Positions 26,896 to 38,081 are shown, counted from the stretch's first letter. The stretch: DNA of 64,000 bases from Atopobium sp. (GCA_015258785.1 JABZHP010000002.1:17873-81872); one strand, 5' to 3'. Program-made: numbers and translations. The notes: generated by a model from the letters alone, not told the origin.

Positions 26896-29800
26896 TTATT
26901 CGTCTTCGCCGTCTGCCTCAGCGTCCATGCGGACAACCTGGTTAAGAAGGTCATCCAGAGAACCAAGGTCCTCGTTGATTACATCAGGGCTAACCTCGTC
27001 GGAAGAAGAACCGATGAGTGTCTCGGTGTAATCAGAGTGCGTGGATGGAGCTGCAGAGCCAAGCATCAAGCCACCATCGCCTTCTGGCGAGAAGACCATG
27101 TTGAGCAGCTGAGAAAGATCCTCAGAATCTGCCTCATCCTCTTCTGGCTCAAGGATGTAGAGGAGGTTACGAGCCTCAAGGCCATCGCGGAGCTCCTCGA
27201 TTGCCTTTGCACCAATACCATCGATGCGAAGCAGGTCTTCCTCGGTCTTACCGATAAGATCGCCTACGGTCTCAATGCCAACCTCGCTGAACTTGTTGGT
27301 CCAACGCTGTGACACGCCAAGATCGTCAAAGAGGTACAGCTTTGCGTCCTCGCTTGAAAGCGTGCGGCCATTCTTGGAGTAAACGCCACCGTTGTAATCC
27401 TCGTTGACCCAGTCAAGCTGCTTAGGAAGCTGCTCCTCGATGTCCTTAAGCTCTGCTGGTGCCCAGTCTGGAAGAGACTTAGCAAGAGAAGAGGTTGGGC
27501 CATCAATCTTGGTGCCGTGGTAGGTAAGCTCAACATCGTTGTATGCGGAGAGACCAGTACCTGCAGGAATCTGCTTACCAACAATAACGTTGGACTTGAG
27601 GTCAAGCAGGTGGTCAACGTCACCTTCGATAGCTGCAGAGGTAAGAACGCCTGCAGTACGGATGAACGATGCGCTGGAGAGCCAAGAATCGATAGAGCTT
27701 GCAACCTTCAGAGTACCAAGGATTGCTGGCTCTGCCTCTGGTGGAGTACCACCAGCAAGGGCAATGTTCTGGACAGTCTCTGCAAAGACATAGCGGTCCA
27801 CATACTGACCAAGCAGGTACGAAGAGTCACCTGGGTTGGTAACCTGAACACGACGAAGCATCTGACGTGCGATAACCTCGATGTGCTTATCGTTGAGTTC
27901 TACACCCTGGGAGGTATAGACGTCCTTAACGGACTCAACGAAGGTGTGCATAGTGGACTCAATGTCAGTGAGTCGACGGAGCATACGGAAGTTGACGAAG
28001 CCGCGGGTAATCTGGTCACCAGCACGGACAACAACGCCATCCTCAATACCAGGCATGAAGCGGACAGATGCAGGTACACGCCACTCCTCGATAACACGGG
28101 AAGCATCGTCTGCATCAACAATACGCAGCAGGTACTCGGTAGTCTCTGGGGTAATGTAAAGAACACCAGAAACAGGAGCCAGGTCAGCCTCGCGGCCAAG
28201 AATCTTCTCGTTGACGTTGCCGACGACGTCGAACATACGAGCAACGGTAGGAAGACCCTGCGTAATATCGTCTGCACCTGCAACACCACCGGAGTGAATG
28301 GTACGCATGGTCAACTGAGTACCAGGCTCACCAATGGACTGAGCTGCGATAATACCAACTGCAGTACCAATGTTGACAGGACGACGGGTGGAAAGATCCC
28401 AGCCGTAGCACTTCTGGCAGACGCCGTACTTAGACTTACAGGTCAGAAGCGCGCGGAGCTGAACCTTTGCAAGGCCGTGCTCAACAAGACGCTCAAGATC
28501 CTGTTTGGACTCAACATAGCCACCAGCTGGGATAAGAACCTCGCCAGTGTTTGGATCGCAGACATCCTCAAGGGTGCAGCGACCAATCAGGTCAGTATCA
28601 ACAGAAGTCTGACCAGGCTTAATCAGAGGATAGGTAACTGCCTCATCAGTGCCGCAGTCCTCCTCGCGGACAATGACGTCCTGTGCAACGTCGACGAGTC
28701 GACGAGTCAGGTAACCAGAGTCGGAGGTGTGGGATGCGGTATCTACCAGACCCTTACGAGCACCGTAGGTAGAAATGAAGTACTCGAGAGGCTCAAGACC
28801 CTCGCGGAAGTTTGCCTTAATTGGAAGGTCGATGGTTTCACCGGACATATCCGCCATCAGGCCTCGCATACCAGCAAGCTGGCGAAGCTGTGTCTTAGAA
28901 CCACGAGCTCCAGAGTCAGCCATCATGTAAATTGGGTTGTTCTCTGCAAAGCCTGTAAGCATCTCAGAGCCGAGAAGATCGGTGCACTCGGTCCATGCGT
29001 TGACAACCTCAACGTGACGCTCTCGCTCGGAAAGGAAGCCGTCCTCGTAGTACTCGTTGATCTGGTCAACGCGGTCCTGTGCCTCCTGAAGCAGCTGTGG
29101 CTTGTGTGGAGGAATGACAGCGTCCCAAACAGAAACAGTCAGACCAGCAAGAGTTGCGTAGTGGAAACCAGTCTTCTTGATGTTATCCAGAATTGGCTCA
29201 ACATCAGCCATTGGGTAACGGTCGCAGCAATCGTTGACCAGAACACCAATGTCGGACTTAACCATCTTGTAGTTGATGTATGGGTAATCCTCTGGCAGGC
29301 ACTGACGGTTGAAGATAATGCGACCAACAGTGGTCTCAAAACGCTTGGTGCCCTCAGTAACGTCCAGGTCCTCATACTGACCGCGGCCAGTCATAACGCG
29401 GAAGATAGCACGATCGCTATCAGCAACGTTTGCATCCTTGGAGCTTACGCGGACAACAACCTTTGCCTGAAGATCAAGGTCACGGTTAGCCTCAATAGCC
29501 AGAAGAGCATCCTCAAAGCTTGCAAAGGTAAGAGTCTTAGCGTCTTCACCGGTCTTCTCGGAAGTGAGGTAGTAGACACCAAAGACCATATCCTGAGAAG
29601 GAACGGTCAGAACCTTACCAGAAGCAGGACTTCTGAGGTTGTTGCTGGAGAGCATCAGAATGCGAGCCTCTGTCTGTGCCTGAGTAGAAAGTGGCACGTG
29701 GACAGACATCTGGTCGCCGTCGAAGTCTGCGTTGAATGGTGCGCAGACCAGAGGGTGCAAGTGGATTGCCTTACCCTCGATAAGGACTGGCTCAAATGCC

Positions 29801-31326
29801 TGGATAGACAGACGGTGAAGGGTAGGTGCGCGGTTGAGAAGAACGAGGCGGTCCTGAATGACCTCATCCAGAACGTCCCAAACAACTGGAGTACCACGGT
29901 CAATAGCGCGCTTTGCGCCCTTAATGTTTTCAACCTTGCGGAGCTCAACCAAACGACGCATGACAAATGGCTTGAAGAGCTCAAGTGCCATAGCGGATGG
30001 AAGACCGCACTGGTGCAGCTTCAGGTGTGGGTCAACAACAATGACGGAACGGCCAGAGTAGTCAACACGCTTACCCAGAAGGTTCTGACGGAAGCGACCC
30101 TGCTTACCCTTAAGGGCCTCAGCAAGAGACTTCAGAGGACGTCCACCACGACCAGTGACTGGACGACCACGGCGACCGTTGTCAAACAGAGCGTCAACGG
30201 ACTCCTGAAGCATGCGCTTCTCGTTGTTAACAATGATAGAAGGTGCCTCAAGATCAAGCAGGCGCTTAAGACGATTGTTACGGTTAATAACACGACGATA
30301 CAAATCGTTTAAGTCGGAAGCTGCAAAACGGCCACCATCAAGCTGAACCATAGGACGAAGATCAGGTGGAATAACTGGTACAACGTCAAGAATCATGTTA
30401 GCTGGATCGTTGCCGCCCTTAAGGAAAGCGTCAACAATCTCAAGGCGCTTAATGGCCTTCTCGCGCTTCTGCTTCTGAGCATCCTCATTGGCGATAATAG
30501 CGCGGAGCTCCTTGGCCTCTTTCTCAAGGTCAATGTTGGAGAGAAGGTCACGTACTGCCTCTGCGCCCATGCCACCCTTGAAGTAGATGCCATAGTAGCG
30601 CTTAAGCTCGGAGAACAGACCCTCATCGGAGATGAGCTCTCTGGTCTCAAGCTGCATGAACTTCTCGAAAGCCTCACGACGAAGTGTCTTCTCTTCCTCG
30701 TACTCTTCCTCAAGATCAGCGACGCCTGCACGAATCTCATCCTCAGAAAGAGGCTCAAAATCGCCAAACTCGTCATCCTGTGGCTGGCCCTGCTCGCGAA
30801 GACGTGCGATCTGATCGTCACGCTCTGCGTCAAGCTCTTCGAGGTCTGCTGCAAGCTCCTCACGAAGATCGTCTACGTCAGCCTCACGTGCCTCAGTATC
30901 AACACTGGTGATTACGTAAGATGCAAAGTAGAGGACTTTCTCGAGGTCCTTGCTCTTGATGTCAAGAAGACGTGCCAGTGGGAAGCTGGTTGGGCTCTTG
31001 AAGTACCAGATGTGGCTTACAGGAGCAGCAAGCTCGATGTGGCCCATGCGGTCACGACGAACCTTTGCGGTGGTTACTTCAACACCGCAGCGCTCGCAGG
31101 TAATGCCCTTGAAGCGAATGCCTTTGTACTTACCGCAGGCGCACTCCCAGTCCCTTACAGGTCCAAAGATCTTCTCGCAGAAAAGACCGTCCTTTTCTGG
31201 CTTAAGGGTACGGTAGTTGATGGTCTCAGGCTTCTTTACCTCGCCATAGGACCAACCGCGGATATCATCAGCAGACGCTAGAGAAATTTTAATAGCGTCA
31301 AATTCAGTGGAATCGAAATCTGCCAC
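26896..31326 (-). CDS. rpoC: DNA-directed RNA polymerase beta-prime subunit
   Basis: Catalytic subunit. 1476 residues. Zinc-1 ligands in CACGKYK and CERCG (about 60-85), Mg-binding [12 protein letters not shown], and the second zinc site in CDPNTG...[13 protein letters not shown]. Near the C-terminus a helix-hairpin-helix-like stretch ([34 protein letters not shown]) resembles the alpha C-terminal domain; long C-termini occur in Coriobacteriia. The region after it is acidic and Ser-rich. 5 nt after rpoB. Confidence 0.97.
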   Translation of the reverse strand: MADFDSTEFDAIKISLASADDIRGWSYGEVKKPETINYRTLKPEKDGLFCEKIFGPVRDWECACGKYKGIRFKGITCERCGVEVTTAKVRRDRMGHIELAAPVSHIWYFKSPTSFPLARLLDIKSKDLEKVLYFASYVITSVDTEAREADVDDLREELAADLEELDAERDDQIARLREQGQPQDDEFGDFEPLSEDEIRAGVADLEEEYEEEKTLRREAFEKFMQLETRELISDEGLFSELKRYYGIYFKGGMGAEAVRDLLSNIDLEKEAKELRAIIANEDAQKQKREKAIKRLEIVDAFLKGGNDPANMILDVVPVIPPDLRPMVQLDGGRFAASDLNDLYRRVINRNNRLKRLLDLEAPSIIVNNEKRMLQESVDALFDNGRRGRPVTGRGGRPLKSLAEALKGKQGRFRQNLLGKRVDYSGRSVIVVDPHLKLHQCGLPSAMALELFKPFVMRRLVELRKVENIKGAKRAIDRGTPVVWDVLDEVIQDRLVLLNRAPTLHRLSIQAFEPVLIEGKAIHLHPLVCAPFNADFDGDQMSVHVPLSTQAQTEARILMLSSNNLRSPASGKVLTVPSQDMVFGVYYLTSEKTGEDAKTLTFASFEDALLAIEANRDLDLQAKVVVRVSSKDANVADSDRAIFRVMTGRGQYEDLDVTEGTKRFETTVGRIIFNRQCLPEDYPYINYKMVKSDIGVLVNDCCDRYPMADVEPILDNIKKTGFHYATLAGLTVSVWDAVIPPHKPQLLQEAQDRVDQINEYYEDGFLSERERHVEVVNAWTECTDLLGSEMLTGFAENNPIYMMADSGARGSKTQLRQLAGMRGLMADMSGETIDLPIKANFREGLEPLEYFISTYGARKGLVDTASHTSDSGYLTRRLVDVAQDVIVREEDCGTDEAVTYPLIKPGQTSVDTDLIGRCTLEDVCDPNTGEVLIPAGGYVESKQDLERLVEHGLAKVQLRALLTCKSKYGVCQKCYGWDLSTRRPVNIGTAVGIIAAQSIGEPGTQLTMRTIHSGGVAGADDITQGLPTVARMFDVVGNVNEKILGREADLAPVSGVLYITPETTEYLLRIVDADDASRVIEEWRVPASVRFMPGIEDGVVVRAGDQITRGFVNFRMLRRLTDIESTMHTFVESVKDVYTSQGVELNDKHIEVIARQMLRRVQVTNPGDSSYLLGQYVDRYVFAETVQNIALAGGTPPEAEPAILGTLKVASSIDSWLSSASFIRTAGVLTSAAIEGDVDHLLDLKSNVIVGKQIPAGTGLSAYNDVELTYHGTKIDGPTSSLAKSLPDWAPAELKDIEEQLPKQLDWVNEDYNGGVYSKNGRTLSSEDAKLYLFDDLGVSQRWTNKFSEVGIETVGDLIGKTEEDLLRIDGIGAKAIEELRDGLEARNLLYILEPEEDEADSEDLSQLLNMVFSPEGDGGLMLGSAAPSTHSDYTETLIGSSSDEVSPDVINEDLGSLDDLLNQVVRMDAEADGEDE

Positions 31327-31331
31327 AGTCG

Positions 31332-34300
31332 CTACTCCTTATCGGTGGTCGCGTCGCCTACAAGTGCGGATGCACCCTCAGCGTCTTGGGACAGGTCGGA
31401 AGCGGTTACCTCAGTGAAGCCAAGGTCGTTGAGGATCTCAACAGCGTTCTTCTCCTCAGGATCTGTGACCTTTGCGGTATTTGTACGCTTACGATAGGAG
31501 ATTGGCTCAATGTCAAGTGCCAGGGAGCGAATCTCTTTGACCAGAACCTTGAAGGACTCAGGAATTCCTGCAGTAGGAATGTTCTCGCCCTTAACAATGG
31601 ACTCATAGGTCTTAACACGGCCGTTGGTATCGTCAGACTTAACGGTGAGGATCTCCTGGAGGACGTTAGCAGCACCGTATGCATACAGTGCCCAAACCTC
31701 CATCTCACCAAAGCGCTGACCGCCGAACTGTGCCTTACCACCCAGAGGCTGCTGGGTAACAAGAGAGTAAGGACCAGTTGAACGTGCGTGAATCTTATCG
31801 TCAACCATGTGGCCGAGCTTCAGGATGTAAGAAACACCAACGGTAATTGGGCTCTTGAATGCCTCGCCGGTACGACCATCGTAGAGGGTAGTCTTACCAC
31901 GCTCGTTGAGCTGTGGAACAAACTCCTCACGCATGTCCTCGCCGTACTCCTTGAGAGCCTTGTTGATCATGTTGATGTTGGTGCGGCGAACAATCTCTGC
32001 AACGGACTCATCAGTAGCACCGTCAAAGAGTGGTGTTGCAACAGGAATTGGGCCCTCAACGTAACGCTTAGAATCTGCGTCATCGTCATCCCAACCGTGT
32101 GCAGCGCCCCAACCAAGGTGGCACTCAAGCAGCTGACCAACGTTCATACGAGAAGGAACGCCCAGTGGGTCGAGAATAACGTCTACTGGGGTACCGTCTG
32201 CCATGTAAGGCATGTCCTCAACAGGGAGAACCTTACAAATAACACCCTTGTTACCGTGACGACCAGCGATCTTATCGCCCTGCTGGATCTTTCTGCGCTG
32301 AGCAACAAAGACGCGGACCAGGTCGTTTACTCCTGGAGGCAGGTCGTCTCCAGCCTCACGGCTGAAGCGGACAACGTCAACAACGCGGCCATAGGAGCCG
32401 TGTGGCATCTTAAGGGAAGTATCACGAACATCGTGTGCCTTAGCACCGAAGATTGCGCGAAGCAGGCGCTCTTCTGCGGTCAGAGCAGTCTCACCCTTAG
32501 GAGTGACCTTACCAACCAGAATATCGCCAGGGCCAACCTCAGCGCCGATGCGGATGATACCGTCATCGTCGAGGTTTGCGAGCATGTCCTCACCAAGGTT
32601 TGGAATCTCGCGGGTAATCTCCTCAGCACCAAGCTTGGTGTCACGAGCATCAATCTCGTGGCGGGAAATGTTAACGGAGGTCAGGAGGTCTTCCTGAACA
32701 ACGCGCTCGGAGACGATAATACCGTCCTCGTAGTTGTAGCCTTCCCATGGCATGTAAGCAACGGTAAGGTTTGCACCAAGTGCCAGCTCAGAGTGGTCAA
32801 CAGATGGACCGTCTGCGATTGGCTGGCCTTTCTCGACCTGCTGTCCAACAGTGACGATTGGACGGTGGTTAATGCAAGTGGACTGGTTGGAGCGCTCGTA
32901 CTTAGGAAGATCGTAGCGCTGAGAACCGTGCTCATCGGAGTAGATGACAACGTGAGCTGCATCAACCTCGGTGACCTCGCCGGCAAACTCTGCACAAATA
33001 AGCTCACCAGAGTCCTGAGCTGCGCGACCCTCCATACCAGTTCCAACAAATGGAGCGTGGGACTGAATCAGAGGCACTGCCTGACGCTGCATGTTTGCAC
33101 CCATGAGGGTACGCTTTGCGTCGTCGTGCTCAAGGAATGGAATGAGGTTAGCTGCGACGGAGAGAAGCTGACGTGGAGAAACGTCCATGTAGTCAACGTC
33201 CTCAACAGGAACCTGTGCAGGTGCACCGAAGGAACCGTCGAAGTCGCGGGTACGTGCAATAACGCGGTCTGCATCAACAATCTTGCCGTCTGCATCAACC
33301 TCAACAAACTTCTTAGACTTAGGGTCAATTGGGGTGTTAGCAGGAGCAATAATGTGATTCTCCTCCTCGTCTGCAGTCATCCAGACAATGTCGTCAGAGA
33401 CAACACCGCCTGTGACCTTACGATAAGGAGCCTCGATAAAGCCGTACTCATTTACGTGAGCGTACAGTGCCAAGGAGCCGATAAGACCAATGTTTGGTCC
33501 CTCAGGAGTCTCGATTGGGCACATACGGGAGTAGTGCGAGTTATGAACGTCGCGGACTGCGGTAGGAACGTTGGTACGACGGCTGGAGCCGGACTTGTGT
33601 CCTGCAAGACCGCCAGGTCCCAGAGCAGAAAGACGACGCTTGTGGGTCAAACCAGCAAGTGGGTTTGCCTGGTCCATGAACTGCGAAAGCTGAGAAGAAC
33701 CGAAGAACTCCTTGATTGCAGCAACAATTGGACGGATGTTGATCAGAGACTGTGGAGTGATGTCGTCTGCGTCCTGAGATGCCATACGCTCACGAACAAC
33801 GCGCTCCATGCGGCTCATACCAATGCGGAACTGGTTCTGGACCAGCTCGCCTACGGTACGGACGCGGCGGTTGCCAAAGTGGTCAATGTCATCAAGGTGC
33901 TTAGACTCATCACCTGCATGCACTGCAAGAAGGTACTGAAGAGCTGCGACAATGTCCTCTTTGGTAAGGACACGAACATCTGCAGGAATCTCTTCCTCAA
34001 GCTTCTTGTTGATCTTGTAACGACCAACGCGAGCAAGGTCATAGCGTTGCTCGTTGAAGAAGAGGCCGTCAAGCAGAGAACGGGCGGAGTCAACAGTTGG
34101 TGGCTCGCCTGGACGCTGACGACGATAAATCTCGATAAGAGCATCCTCACGTGTGGTTGCAACGTCACGCTCAAGTGTGTTGCGAACAACATCGGAATCA
34201 CCAAGGAGCGAGAGGATCTCGTCATCGGTAACAGCAATGCCAAGTGCACGGAGGAAGACGGTAGCGCTCTGGCGACGCTTGCGGTCAATGGAGACGACCA

Positions 34301-34847
34301 GGTGGCCGCGCTTATCAACCTCAAACTCAAGCCATGCACCACGTGCAGGAATGAACTGAGACTTGTGGACCAGAACACCGTTGTCCATCTCTGACGAGAA
34401 GTACACGCCAGGTGAACGGACGAGCTGTGAAACCACAACGCGCTCAGAACCGTTGATGATGAAGGTACCGCGCTCAGTCATCAGTGGGAAATCACCCATG
34501 AAGACAAGCTGTTCCTTCATCTCACCAGTCTCTTTGTTGACAAAACGGACGTCAACAAAAAGAGGTGCTTGATATGAAATGTCTTTTGCACGACACTCAG
34601 CCATTGAATTGGCAGGGTCGCCGAACTGATGGTCACCAAAGGTGACCTGCATGGTTCCAGCGCTGTTCTCAATTGGCGAGAACTCAGCGAAGGACTCTGC
34701 AAGGCCCTCTCCCATAAAGCGCTCAAATGATTCCTTCTGTACAGAAATCAGATTTGGCAGCTCCATAGCTGCGGGAATCTTACTGAACGTCCTGCGTCCA
34801 GTATGCGCCTGAGGCGTGGTGAGGGAAGTCTTTTTAGCGGTAGACAC
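31332..34847 (-). CDS. rpoB: DNA-directed RNA polymerase beta subunit
   Basis: Catalytic subunit and rifampicin target. GTG at 34847 is chosen because GAAGGAGG lies 8 nt upstream; the frame is open 15 codons more across that site. 1171 residues. The rifampicin region reads [31 protein letters not shown], of which the key Ser, Gln, Asp, His and Ser residues are the sensitive forms. The N-terminus is short and Thr-rich. Confidence 0.97.
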   Translation of the reverse strand: MSTAKKTSLTTPQAHTGRRTFSKIPAAMELPNLISVQKESFERFMGEGLAESFAEFSPIENSAGTMQVTFGDHQFGDPANSMAECRAKDISYQAPLFVDVRFVNKETGEMKEQLVFMGDFPLMTERGTFIINGSERVVVSQLVRSPGVYFSSEMDNGVLVHKSQFIPARGAWLEFEVDKRGHLVVSIDRKRRQSATVFLRALGIAVTDDEILSLLGDSDVVRNTLERDVATTREDALIEIYRRQRPGEPPTVDSARSLLDGLFFNEQRYDLARVGRYKINKKLEEEIPADVRVLTKEDIVAALQYLLAVHAGDESKHLDDIDHFGNRRVRTVGELVQNQFRIGMSRMERVVRERMASQDADDITPQSLINIRPIVAAIKEFFGSSQLSQFMDQANPLAGLTHKRRLSALGPGGLAGHKSGSSRRTNVPTAVRDVHNSHYSRMCPIETPEGPNIGLIGSLALYAHVNEYGFIEAPYRKVTGGVVSDDIVWMTADEEENHIIAPANTPIDPKSKKFVEVDADGKIVDADRVIARTRDFDGSFGAPAQVPVEDVDYMDVSPRQLLSVAANLIPFLEHDDAKRTLMGANMQRQAVPLIQSHAPFVGTGMEGRAAQDSGELICAEFAGEVTEVDAAHVVIYSDEHGSQRYDLPKYERSNQSTCINHRPIVTVGQQVEKGQPIADGPSVDHSELALGANLTVAYMPWEGYNYEDGIIVSERVVQEDLLTSVNISRHEIDARDTKLGAEEITREIPNLGEDMLANLDDDGIIRIGAEVGPGDILVGKVTPKGETALTAEERLLRAIFGAKAHDVRDTSLKMPHGSYGRVVDVVRFSREAGDDLPPGVNDLVRVFVAQRRKIQQGDKIAGRHGNKGVICKVLPVEDMPYMADGTPVDVILDPLGVPSRMNVGQLLECHLGWGAAHGWDDDDADSKRYVEGPIPVATPLFDGATDESVAEIVRRTNINMINKALKEYGEDMREEFVPQLNERGKTTLYDGRTGEAFKSPITVGVSYILKLGHMVDDKIHARSTGPYSLVTQQPLGGKAQFGGQRFGEMEVWALYAYGAANVLQEILTVKSDDTNGRVKTYESIVKGENIPTAGIPESFKVLVKEIRSLALDIEPISYRKRTNTAKVTDPEEKNAVEILNDLGFTEVTASDLSQDAEGASALVGDATTDKE

Positions 34848-34898
34848 CAGGTTGTCCTCCTTCAAAAGGGTGGAAGGTGGCAATTGTCGCAACCTAGT

Positions 34899-34927
34899 AA
34901 TTTAGTCAAGATTTTAATGCGCGTCAA
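34899..34927 (-). promoter_or_regulatory. Promoter P1 of rpoBC
   Basis: -35 TTGACG (34922-34927), 17-bp spacer, -10 TAAATT (34899-34904), about 45 bp upstream of the start. It fits with rpoBC being transcribed apart from rplJL, which has its own terminator. Confidence 0.7.
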
Positions 34928-34959
34928 CAGAAAAACACTTGATTTTTTAAGACGTTTTG

Positions 34960-34987
34960 ACTATATTATCGCGTTTATGTTTTTCAA
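34960..34987 (-). promoter_or_regulatory. Candidate promoter P2 of rpoBC
   Basis: -35 TTGAAA (34982-34987), 16-bp spacer, -10 TATAGT (34960-34965), upstream of P1. Confidence 0.5.
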
Positions 34988-35228
34988 CTGCACAAACGTT
35001 ACGTTGCAGGTAAATCCTTAACTAACTCGTCTTTTCCAGTTATGAAGATTTTGTGGAGAAGGTCCACGGAAGCAGAAATCGCTTTCGGTGAGCGGCGCTC
35101 CCCTGCCACATCGCTTCGCATGGCGCCCCATGCGCTGCGAGCACACGGGTTTCTCGCCAGGCGCGAGTGCGAGCGTGGCTGCAAGCGCGCGGGTTTCTCG
35201 CCAGGTGCGCCGGCTTTTTGCTGCACGC

Positions 35229-35346
35229 GCCTGAAAAGTGCAAAGAATCTGTATTTGAGCCACCGATTCTTTGACAAAATCAGGCAAATCCACAGTTTCT
35301 TTTACGTTTTTAGGCAAAAGTTACAGATTCTTTGTAGAAATCAGGC
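35229..35346. repeat. Mosaic element B (118 bp, GATTCTTTG core)
   Basis: Same length and order as elements A and C; starts GCCTGAAAAGTGCAAAGAAT and ends GTAGAAATCAGGC. The middle core is changed (ACAGTTTCTTTTACG). 57 bp from element E. Confidence 0.9.
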
Positions 35347-35350
35347 GCGA

Positions 35351-35393
35351 GGAAGCTGGGGCATGTCACGCAGGAAGCTAGGGCAATCACGCA
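35351..35393. repeat. Two tandem 21-22 bp units
   Basis: GGAAGCTGGGGCATGTCACG-type unit repeated as GGAAGCTAGGGCAATCACG, one base shorter. Lies between elements B and E. Confidence 0.7.
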
Positions 35394-35403
35394 GGATTTA
35401 TGC

Positions 35404-35523
35404 GCCTGAAATGGACACCAAGTCTGAGCAAAAGTACTCAGACAAGGCGAGAAAAACAGGCAAATCACTCAGACATGGCGAGAAAATCCGGCAAACAGCT
35501 CAGACTTGATGCTCTTTTCAGGC
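35404..35523. repeat. Mosaic element E (120 bp, CTCAGAC core)
   Basis: Starts GCCTGAAAT, ends TTTTCAGGC. An inverted GTCTGAG at position 19 faces three CTCAGAC cores at 34, 65 and 96 (31-bp period). GGCGAGAAAA follows the first two cores; spacers are CAGGCAAATCA and CCGGCAAACAG. Same scaffold as A-C with another core; same core as D. Confidence 0.9.
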
Positions 35524-35578
35524 TGCTGCAAAAGCGCCAAGCTTGATGCGCTTTTCCGGCTGCTGCAGAAGCACCTCC
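35505..35578. repeat. Two tandem 36-37 bp units
   Basis: Units beginning CTTGATGCTCTTTTCAGG and CTTGATGCGCTTTTCCGG, each continuing CTGCTGCA. The first overlaps the right end of element E, so the array may have grown from it. Confidence 0.7.
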
Positions 35579-35624
35579 GCTTCATGCGCTGCGAGCGCAT
35601 GGGTTTCTCGCCAGGCAAACAAAA

Positions 35625-35650
35625 AGAGGTCAGACCGAAGTCTGACCTCT
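35625..35650 (-). terminator. Intrinsic terminator after rplL
   Basis: Perfect 11-bp stem AGAGGTCAGAC (35625-35635) / GTCTGACCTCT (35640-35650), loop CGAA, leftward T5G. It ends rplJ-rplL 23 nt after the rplL stop. Confidence 0.88.
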
Positions 35651-35673
35651 CCAGTAAGCAATGTAGAATGGAC

Positions 35674-36054
35674 TTACTTAAGGGTGACAGTAGCGCCAGC
35701 CTCCTCGAGCTGAGCCTTAGCAGCCTCAGCGTCCTCCTTCTTAGCGCCCTCGAGGACTGCCTTAGGAGCACCCTCGACGACCTCCTTTGCCTCCTTGAGA
35801 CCAAGGTTGGTAAGAGCACGGACAACCTTGATGACGCCGATCTTGTTGTCGCCGAAGCCCTCGAGGACAACGTCAAAGTTGGTCTTCTCCTCTGCCTCCT
35901 CAGCAGCGCCACCAGCTGCAGGAGCAGCAGCGACAGCTACAGGAGCAGCAGCGGAAACGCCAAAGACGTCCTCAAGCTCGTGAACGAGCTCAGAAAGCTC
36001 GAGTGCTGGCATCTCTTTAAGGGCCTCAATGATCTCATCTTTAGTGACAGCCAT
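35674..36054 (-). CDS. rplL: 50S ribosomal protein L7/L12
   Basis: Stalk protein that recruits translation factors. 126 residues: N-terminal dimerisation helices (about 1-33), an Ala/Val/Pro-rich hinge (about 35-52) and the C-terminal domain with [27 protein letters not shown]. Paired with rplJ; 132-nt gap without a gene. Confidence 0.97.
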   Translation of the reverse strand: MAVTKDEIIEALKEMPALELSELVHELEDVFGVSAAAPVAVAAAPAAGGAAEEAEEKTNFDVVLEGFGDNKIGVIKVVRALTNLGLKEAKEVVEGAPKAVLEGAKKEDAEAAKAQLEEAGATVTLK

Positions 36055-36186
36055 GTCAATTCTCCTTTTTAAACGATGCAGCCTTTGTACTGCATCTGGG
36101 CAAAAGCCCGGCTTGTATATGTACGTTTGAGTGCGTTTGCACTCTCACGCGGTTTGCGCCAATGCGCGGGTACAACAAAACGTTGC

Positions 36187-36708
36187 TTATGCAGCGTTCT
36201 TCTGATCTGCGACTGCAGAAAGAGCGGTTGCGAGTCCACGAGCTGGACCAGCGCAAACCTGTGCAATACCGGTAAGTGGGCTTGCAACAACGAAGACAAG
36301 CTTTGCAATGAGCTCCTCGCGAGAAGGAAGATCTGCGTAAGCCTTTGCCTCGTCAGCAGTAAGTGCCTGACCATCAGCGATACCACCAATGAACTCAACT
36401 TTCTTGAGCTTCTTGGCCTGATCCTTGATGACCTTAGCGGCCTCGACAGGATCATTCTCATAGAAAACGTATGCGCAGGTACCGGCGAGCATCTCGTCAA
36501 TCTCTGGCATACCAGCGTTCTTAAGAGCAATCTTGACGATGTTGTTCTTGTAGACCTTCATGTGAGCGCCTGCTGCGGTAAGTGCGCGGCGAAGCTCCTG
36601 AGTCTCCTTTACGGAGAGACCACGATAGTCGATAACAAACAGGCCCTTGGAATTGTCGAGAGAAGCGGAAACCTTCTCGAGCAAATCAAGTTTAGACTGA
36701 GCTGGCAT
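36187..36708 (-). CDS. rplJ: 50S ribosomal protein L10
   Basis: Stalk base that binds L7/L12 and, in known cases, its own leader RNA. ATG at 36708 (MPAQSKLDLLEKVSASL) has AGGAGGTG 7 nt upstream; the frame continues open 39 codons upstream through the leader hairpin and is not coding there. 173 residues with FVIDYRGLSVKETQELRRAL, typical. Confidence 0.96.
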   Translation of the reverse strand: MPAQSKLDLLEKVSASLDNSKGLFVIDYRGLSVKETQELRRALTAAGAHMKVYKNNIVKIALKNAGMPEIDEMLAGTCAYVFYENDPVEAAKVIKDQAKKLKKVEFIGGIADGQALTADEAKAYADLPSREELIAKLVFVVASPLTGIAQVCAGPARGLATALSAVADQKNAA

Positions 36709-36922
36709 GTAGTACACCTCCTTTATCATGTCTCGGGCACGAGCGCCAACAGGTGCGGCCCTCACATGAAAAGACCCCACTTTGGCAACCAAAGCGGGGT
36801 CTGGATGTACTAATCTCAAGACCACCTCGGCAGGCGGGAATTCCCATTAAGCCTTGGATCCAAGGCGCCGGCTGTCTTTGGCAGCGAACGTGCAACTACA
36901 AGACGTCTGTCTTGCGTTGGAT
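36709..36922 (-). promoter_or_regulatory. rplJ leader, probable L10 leader RNA
   Basis: About 210-nt untranslated leader from the promoter at 36923 to rplJ. It contains CAAGAC/GTCTTG, the 14-bp palindrome CCTTGGATCCAAGG (36853-36866) and a terminator hairpin (36772-36802). This arrangement fits L10-L12 feedback by attenuation, as known for rplJ leaders; the kink-turn binding site was not resolved. Confidence 0.6.
36772..36802 (-). terminator. Attenuator hairpin in the rplJ leader
   Basis: 14-bp stem with one mismatch, AGACCCCACTTTGG (36772-36785) / CCAAAGCGGGGTCT (36789-36802); leftward it is followed by TTTTCATG. It lies inside the leader, 64 nt before the rplJ start. Confidence 0.75.
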
Positions 36923-36951
36923 ATTGTGCAGCAAAAATCAACGCGAGTCAA
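36923..36951 (-). promoter_or_regulatory. Candidate promoter of rplJ-rplL
   Basis: -35 TTGACT (36946-36951), 17-bp spacer, -10 CACAAT (36923-36928), downstream of the rplA terminator. Confidence 0.55.
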
Positions 36952-37064
36952 GGTTGAGTGCATAATTTCTTTCTCTTCACAAAAATTTGACGAGATAGGC
37001 GGTCGAGCTGCAGCTCCAACTCAAACGCGGCACAATCGCACCTTAGTCGCAAACCGCCTACAAG

Positions 37065-37143
37065 CCGCACGCGCATTGCAGGCCGAGTCAACGCCTCGAA
37101 CCGCACGCGCATTGCAAGCCGAGTCCACGCCTACACCGCACGC
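37065..37143. repeat. Two 35-36 bp tandem units between rplA and the rplJ promoter
   Basis: Units beginning CCGCACGCGCATTGCA at 37065 and 37101, with a third partial CCGCACGC at 37136. The stretch 36952-37156 holds no gene. Confidence 0.75.
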
Positions 37144-37156
37144 TCGCCACAAGAAA

Positions 37157-37186
37157 AATCCGGTACCTGCAAGCAGATACCGGATT
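37157..37186 (-). terminator. Intrinsic terminator after rplA
   Basis: AATCCGGTACCTGC (37157-37170) / GCAGATACCGGATT (37173-37186), leftward TTTTTC. It resembles the lysS terminator (CCGGTA and TACCGG arms). Confidence 0.82.
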
Positions 37187-37216
37187 AAACGTGCTAGGTA
37201 CTTCTAAGCGTTTAGC

Positions 37217-37924
37217 TTAGTCCTCCATGAGGTTACGAACCTTGGTTGGATCAACCTTGATGCCAGGGCCCATAGTAGAGGAAATAGCAACGGTCTTGAC
37301 GTACTTACCCTTTGCGCTGGATGGCTTGACGCGGATGATCTCGGAGATCAGTGCGCCATAGTTCTCAACAAGCTGCTGGACCTCAAAAGAAGCCTTGCCG
37401 ATTGCAACGTGGCAGATACCAAAACGGTCTGCACGATACTCAACACGACCAGCCTTGAGCTCGTTAACCATCTTTGCAACATCCATGGTAACGGTGCCGA
37501 GCTTAGGGTTAGGCATAAGACCACGAGGACCAAGAACACGACCAAGACGACCAACCTTACCCATCATCTGAGGGGTTGCGATTGCTGCGTCAAAGTCAAG
37601 CATGCCCTTCTCGACCTCTGCGATGAGCTCGTCGCCACCGACGATGTCAGCGCCAGCTGCCTCAGCCTCGCGGGCCTTCTCGCCCTCTGCGAAGACTGCA
37701 ACGCGAACGGACTTACCAGTGCCGTGAGGCAGAGAGATGGAACCGCGAACGTTCTGGTCAGCCTTACGAGTATCGACACCAAGGCGAATAGCTACCTCAA
37801 TGGTCTCGTCAAACTTAGCAGTTGCAAGCTCCTTAGACAGGGTTACTGCCTCTTTTGGGCTGTAGAGGTTTGCACCGTCTACCTTGGCAACTGCATTCTT
37901 GTAGTTCTTTCCGTGCTTAGGCAT
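37217..37924 (-). CDS. rplA: 50S ribosomal protein L1
   Basis: L1-stalk protein guiding E-site tRNA; often a translational repressor of its operon. ATG at 37924 ([16 protein letters not shown]) has CAGGAGGT upstream; 13 upstream codons are rejected. 235 residues with conserved [22 protein letters not shown] region ([14 protein letters not shown]). It is separated from rplK by a terminator, unlike the usual coupled rplKA pair. Confidence 0.97.
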   Translation of the reverse strand: MPKHGKNYKNAVAKVDGANLYSPKEAVTLSKELATAKFDETIEVAIRLGVDTRKADQNVRGSISLPHGTGKSVRVAVFAEGEKAREAEAAGADIVGGDELIAEVEKGMLDFDAAIATPQMMGKVGRLGRVLGPRGLMPNPKLGTVTMDVAKMVNELKAGRVEYRADRFGICHVAIGKASFEVQQLVENYGALISEIIRVKPSSAKGKYVKTVAISSTMGPGIKVDPTKVRNLMED

Positions 37925-37981
37925 TATGTACCTCCTGTGGTTAGCGGGCGTCTGCCCTCCCACTCCTGCATCTTCCGTCCA

Positions 37982-38010
37982 TAGTTACGCTCTCTTAGCG
38001 AGAAACCCAA
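37982..38010 (-). promoter_or_regulatory. Candidate promoter of rplA
   Basis: -35 TTGGGT (38005-38010), 17-bp spacer, -10 TAACTA (37982-37987), just downstream of the rplK terminator. The -35 lies in a variant of the repeated 12-mer (GGGTTTCTCGCT). Confidence 0.35.
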
Positions 38011-38046
38011 CTACGTGCACTAACGTCGGATGCTCTGACAAAACAA

Positions 38047-38072
38047 CCGTCAGCCACACAAATGGCTGACGG
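38047..38072 (-). terminator. Terminator between rplK and rplA
   Basis: Perfect 10-bp stem CCGTCAGCCA (38047-38056) / TGGCTGACGG (38063-38072), leftward TTGTTTTG. 10 nt after the rplK stop. Confidence 0.75.
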
Positions 38073-38081
38073 GAGTAAACA

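Larger units (their letters stand above)
34848..35673 (-). other. rplL-rpoB intergenic region packed with repeats, no gene
   Basis: About 826 bp. Right to left: rplL terminator, GGGTTTCTCGCC (35601-35612), tandem 36-37 bp units (35505-35578), element E, tandem 21-22 bp units (35351-35393), element B, two more GGGTTTCTCGCC words (35147-35158, 35191-35202), then the rpoB promoters. Two of the 12-mers follow GCGCTGCGAGC. Open frames here are repeat translations without ribosome sites. Confidence 0.75.

Noticed and set aside
27517..30312. Very long open frame (931 codons) antisense to rpoC; similar ones antisense to fusA (18960-21689) and rpoB (31788-34394)
   Set aside because: They mirror codon bias of the conserved sense genes, have no ribosome site and no recognisable protein.
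34999..35317. Open frames with MSKNRWLKYRFFALF-like starts in the rplL-rpoB gap, and the same start before the phosphatase
   Set aside because: These residues are translations of repeat elements A and B; no Shine-Dalgarno, so not genes.
35229..35523. CRISPR-like regular spacing in elements A-E
   Set aside because: Spacer parts (CAGGCAAA) are themselves conserved and the unit count is always three.
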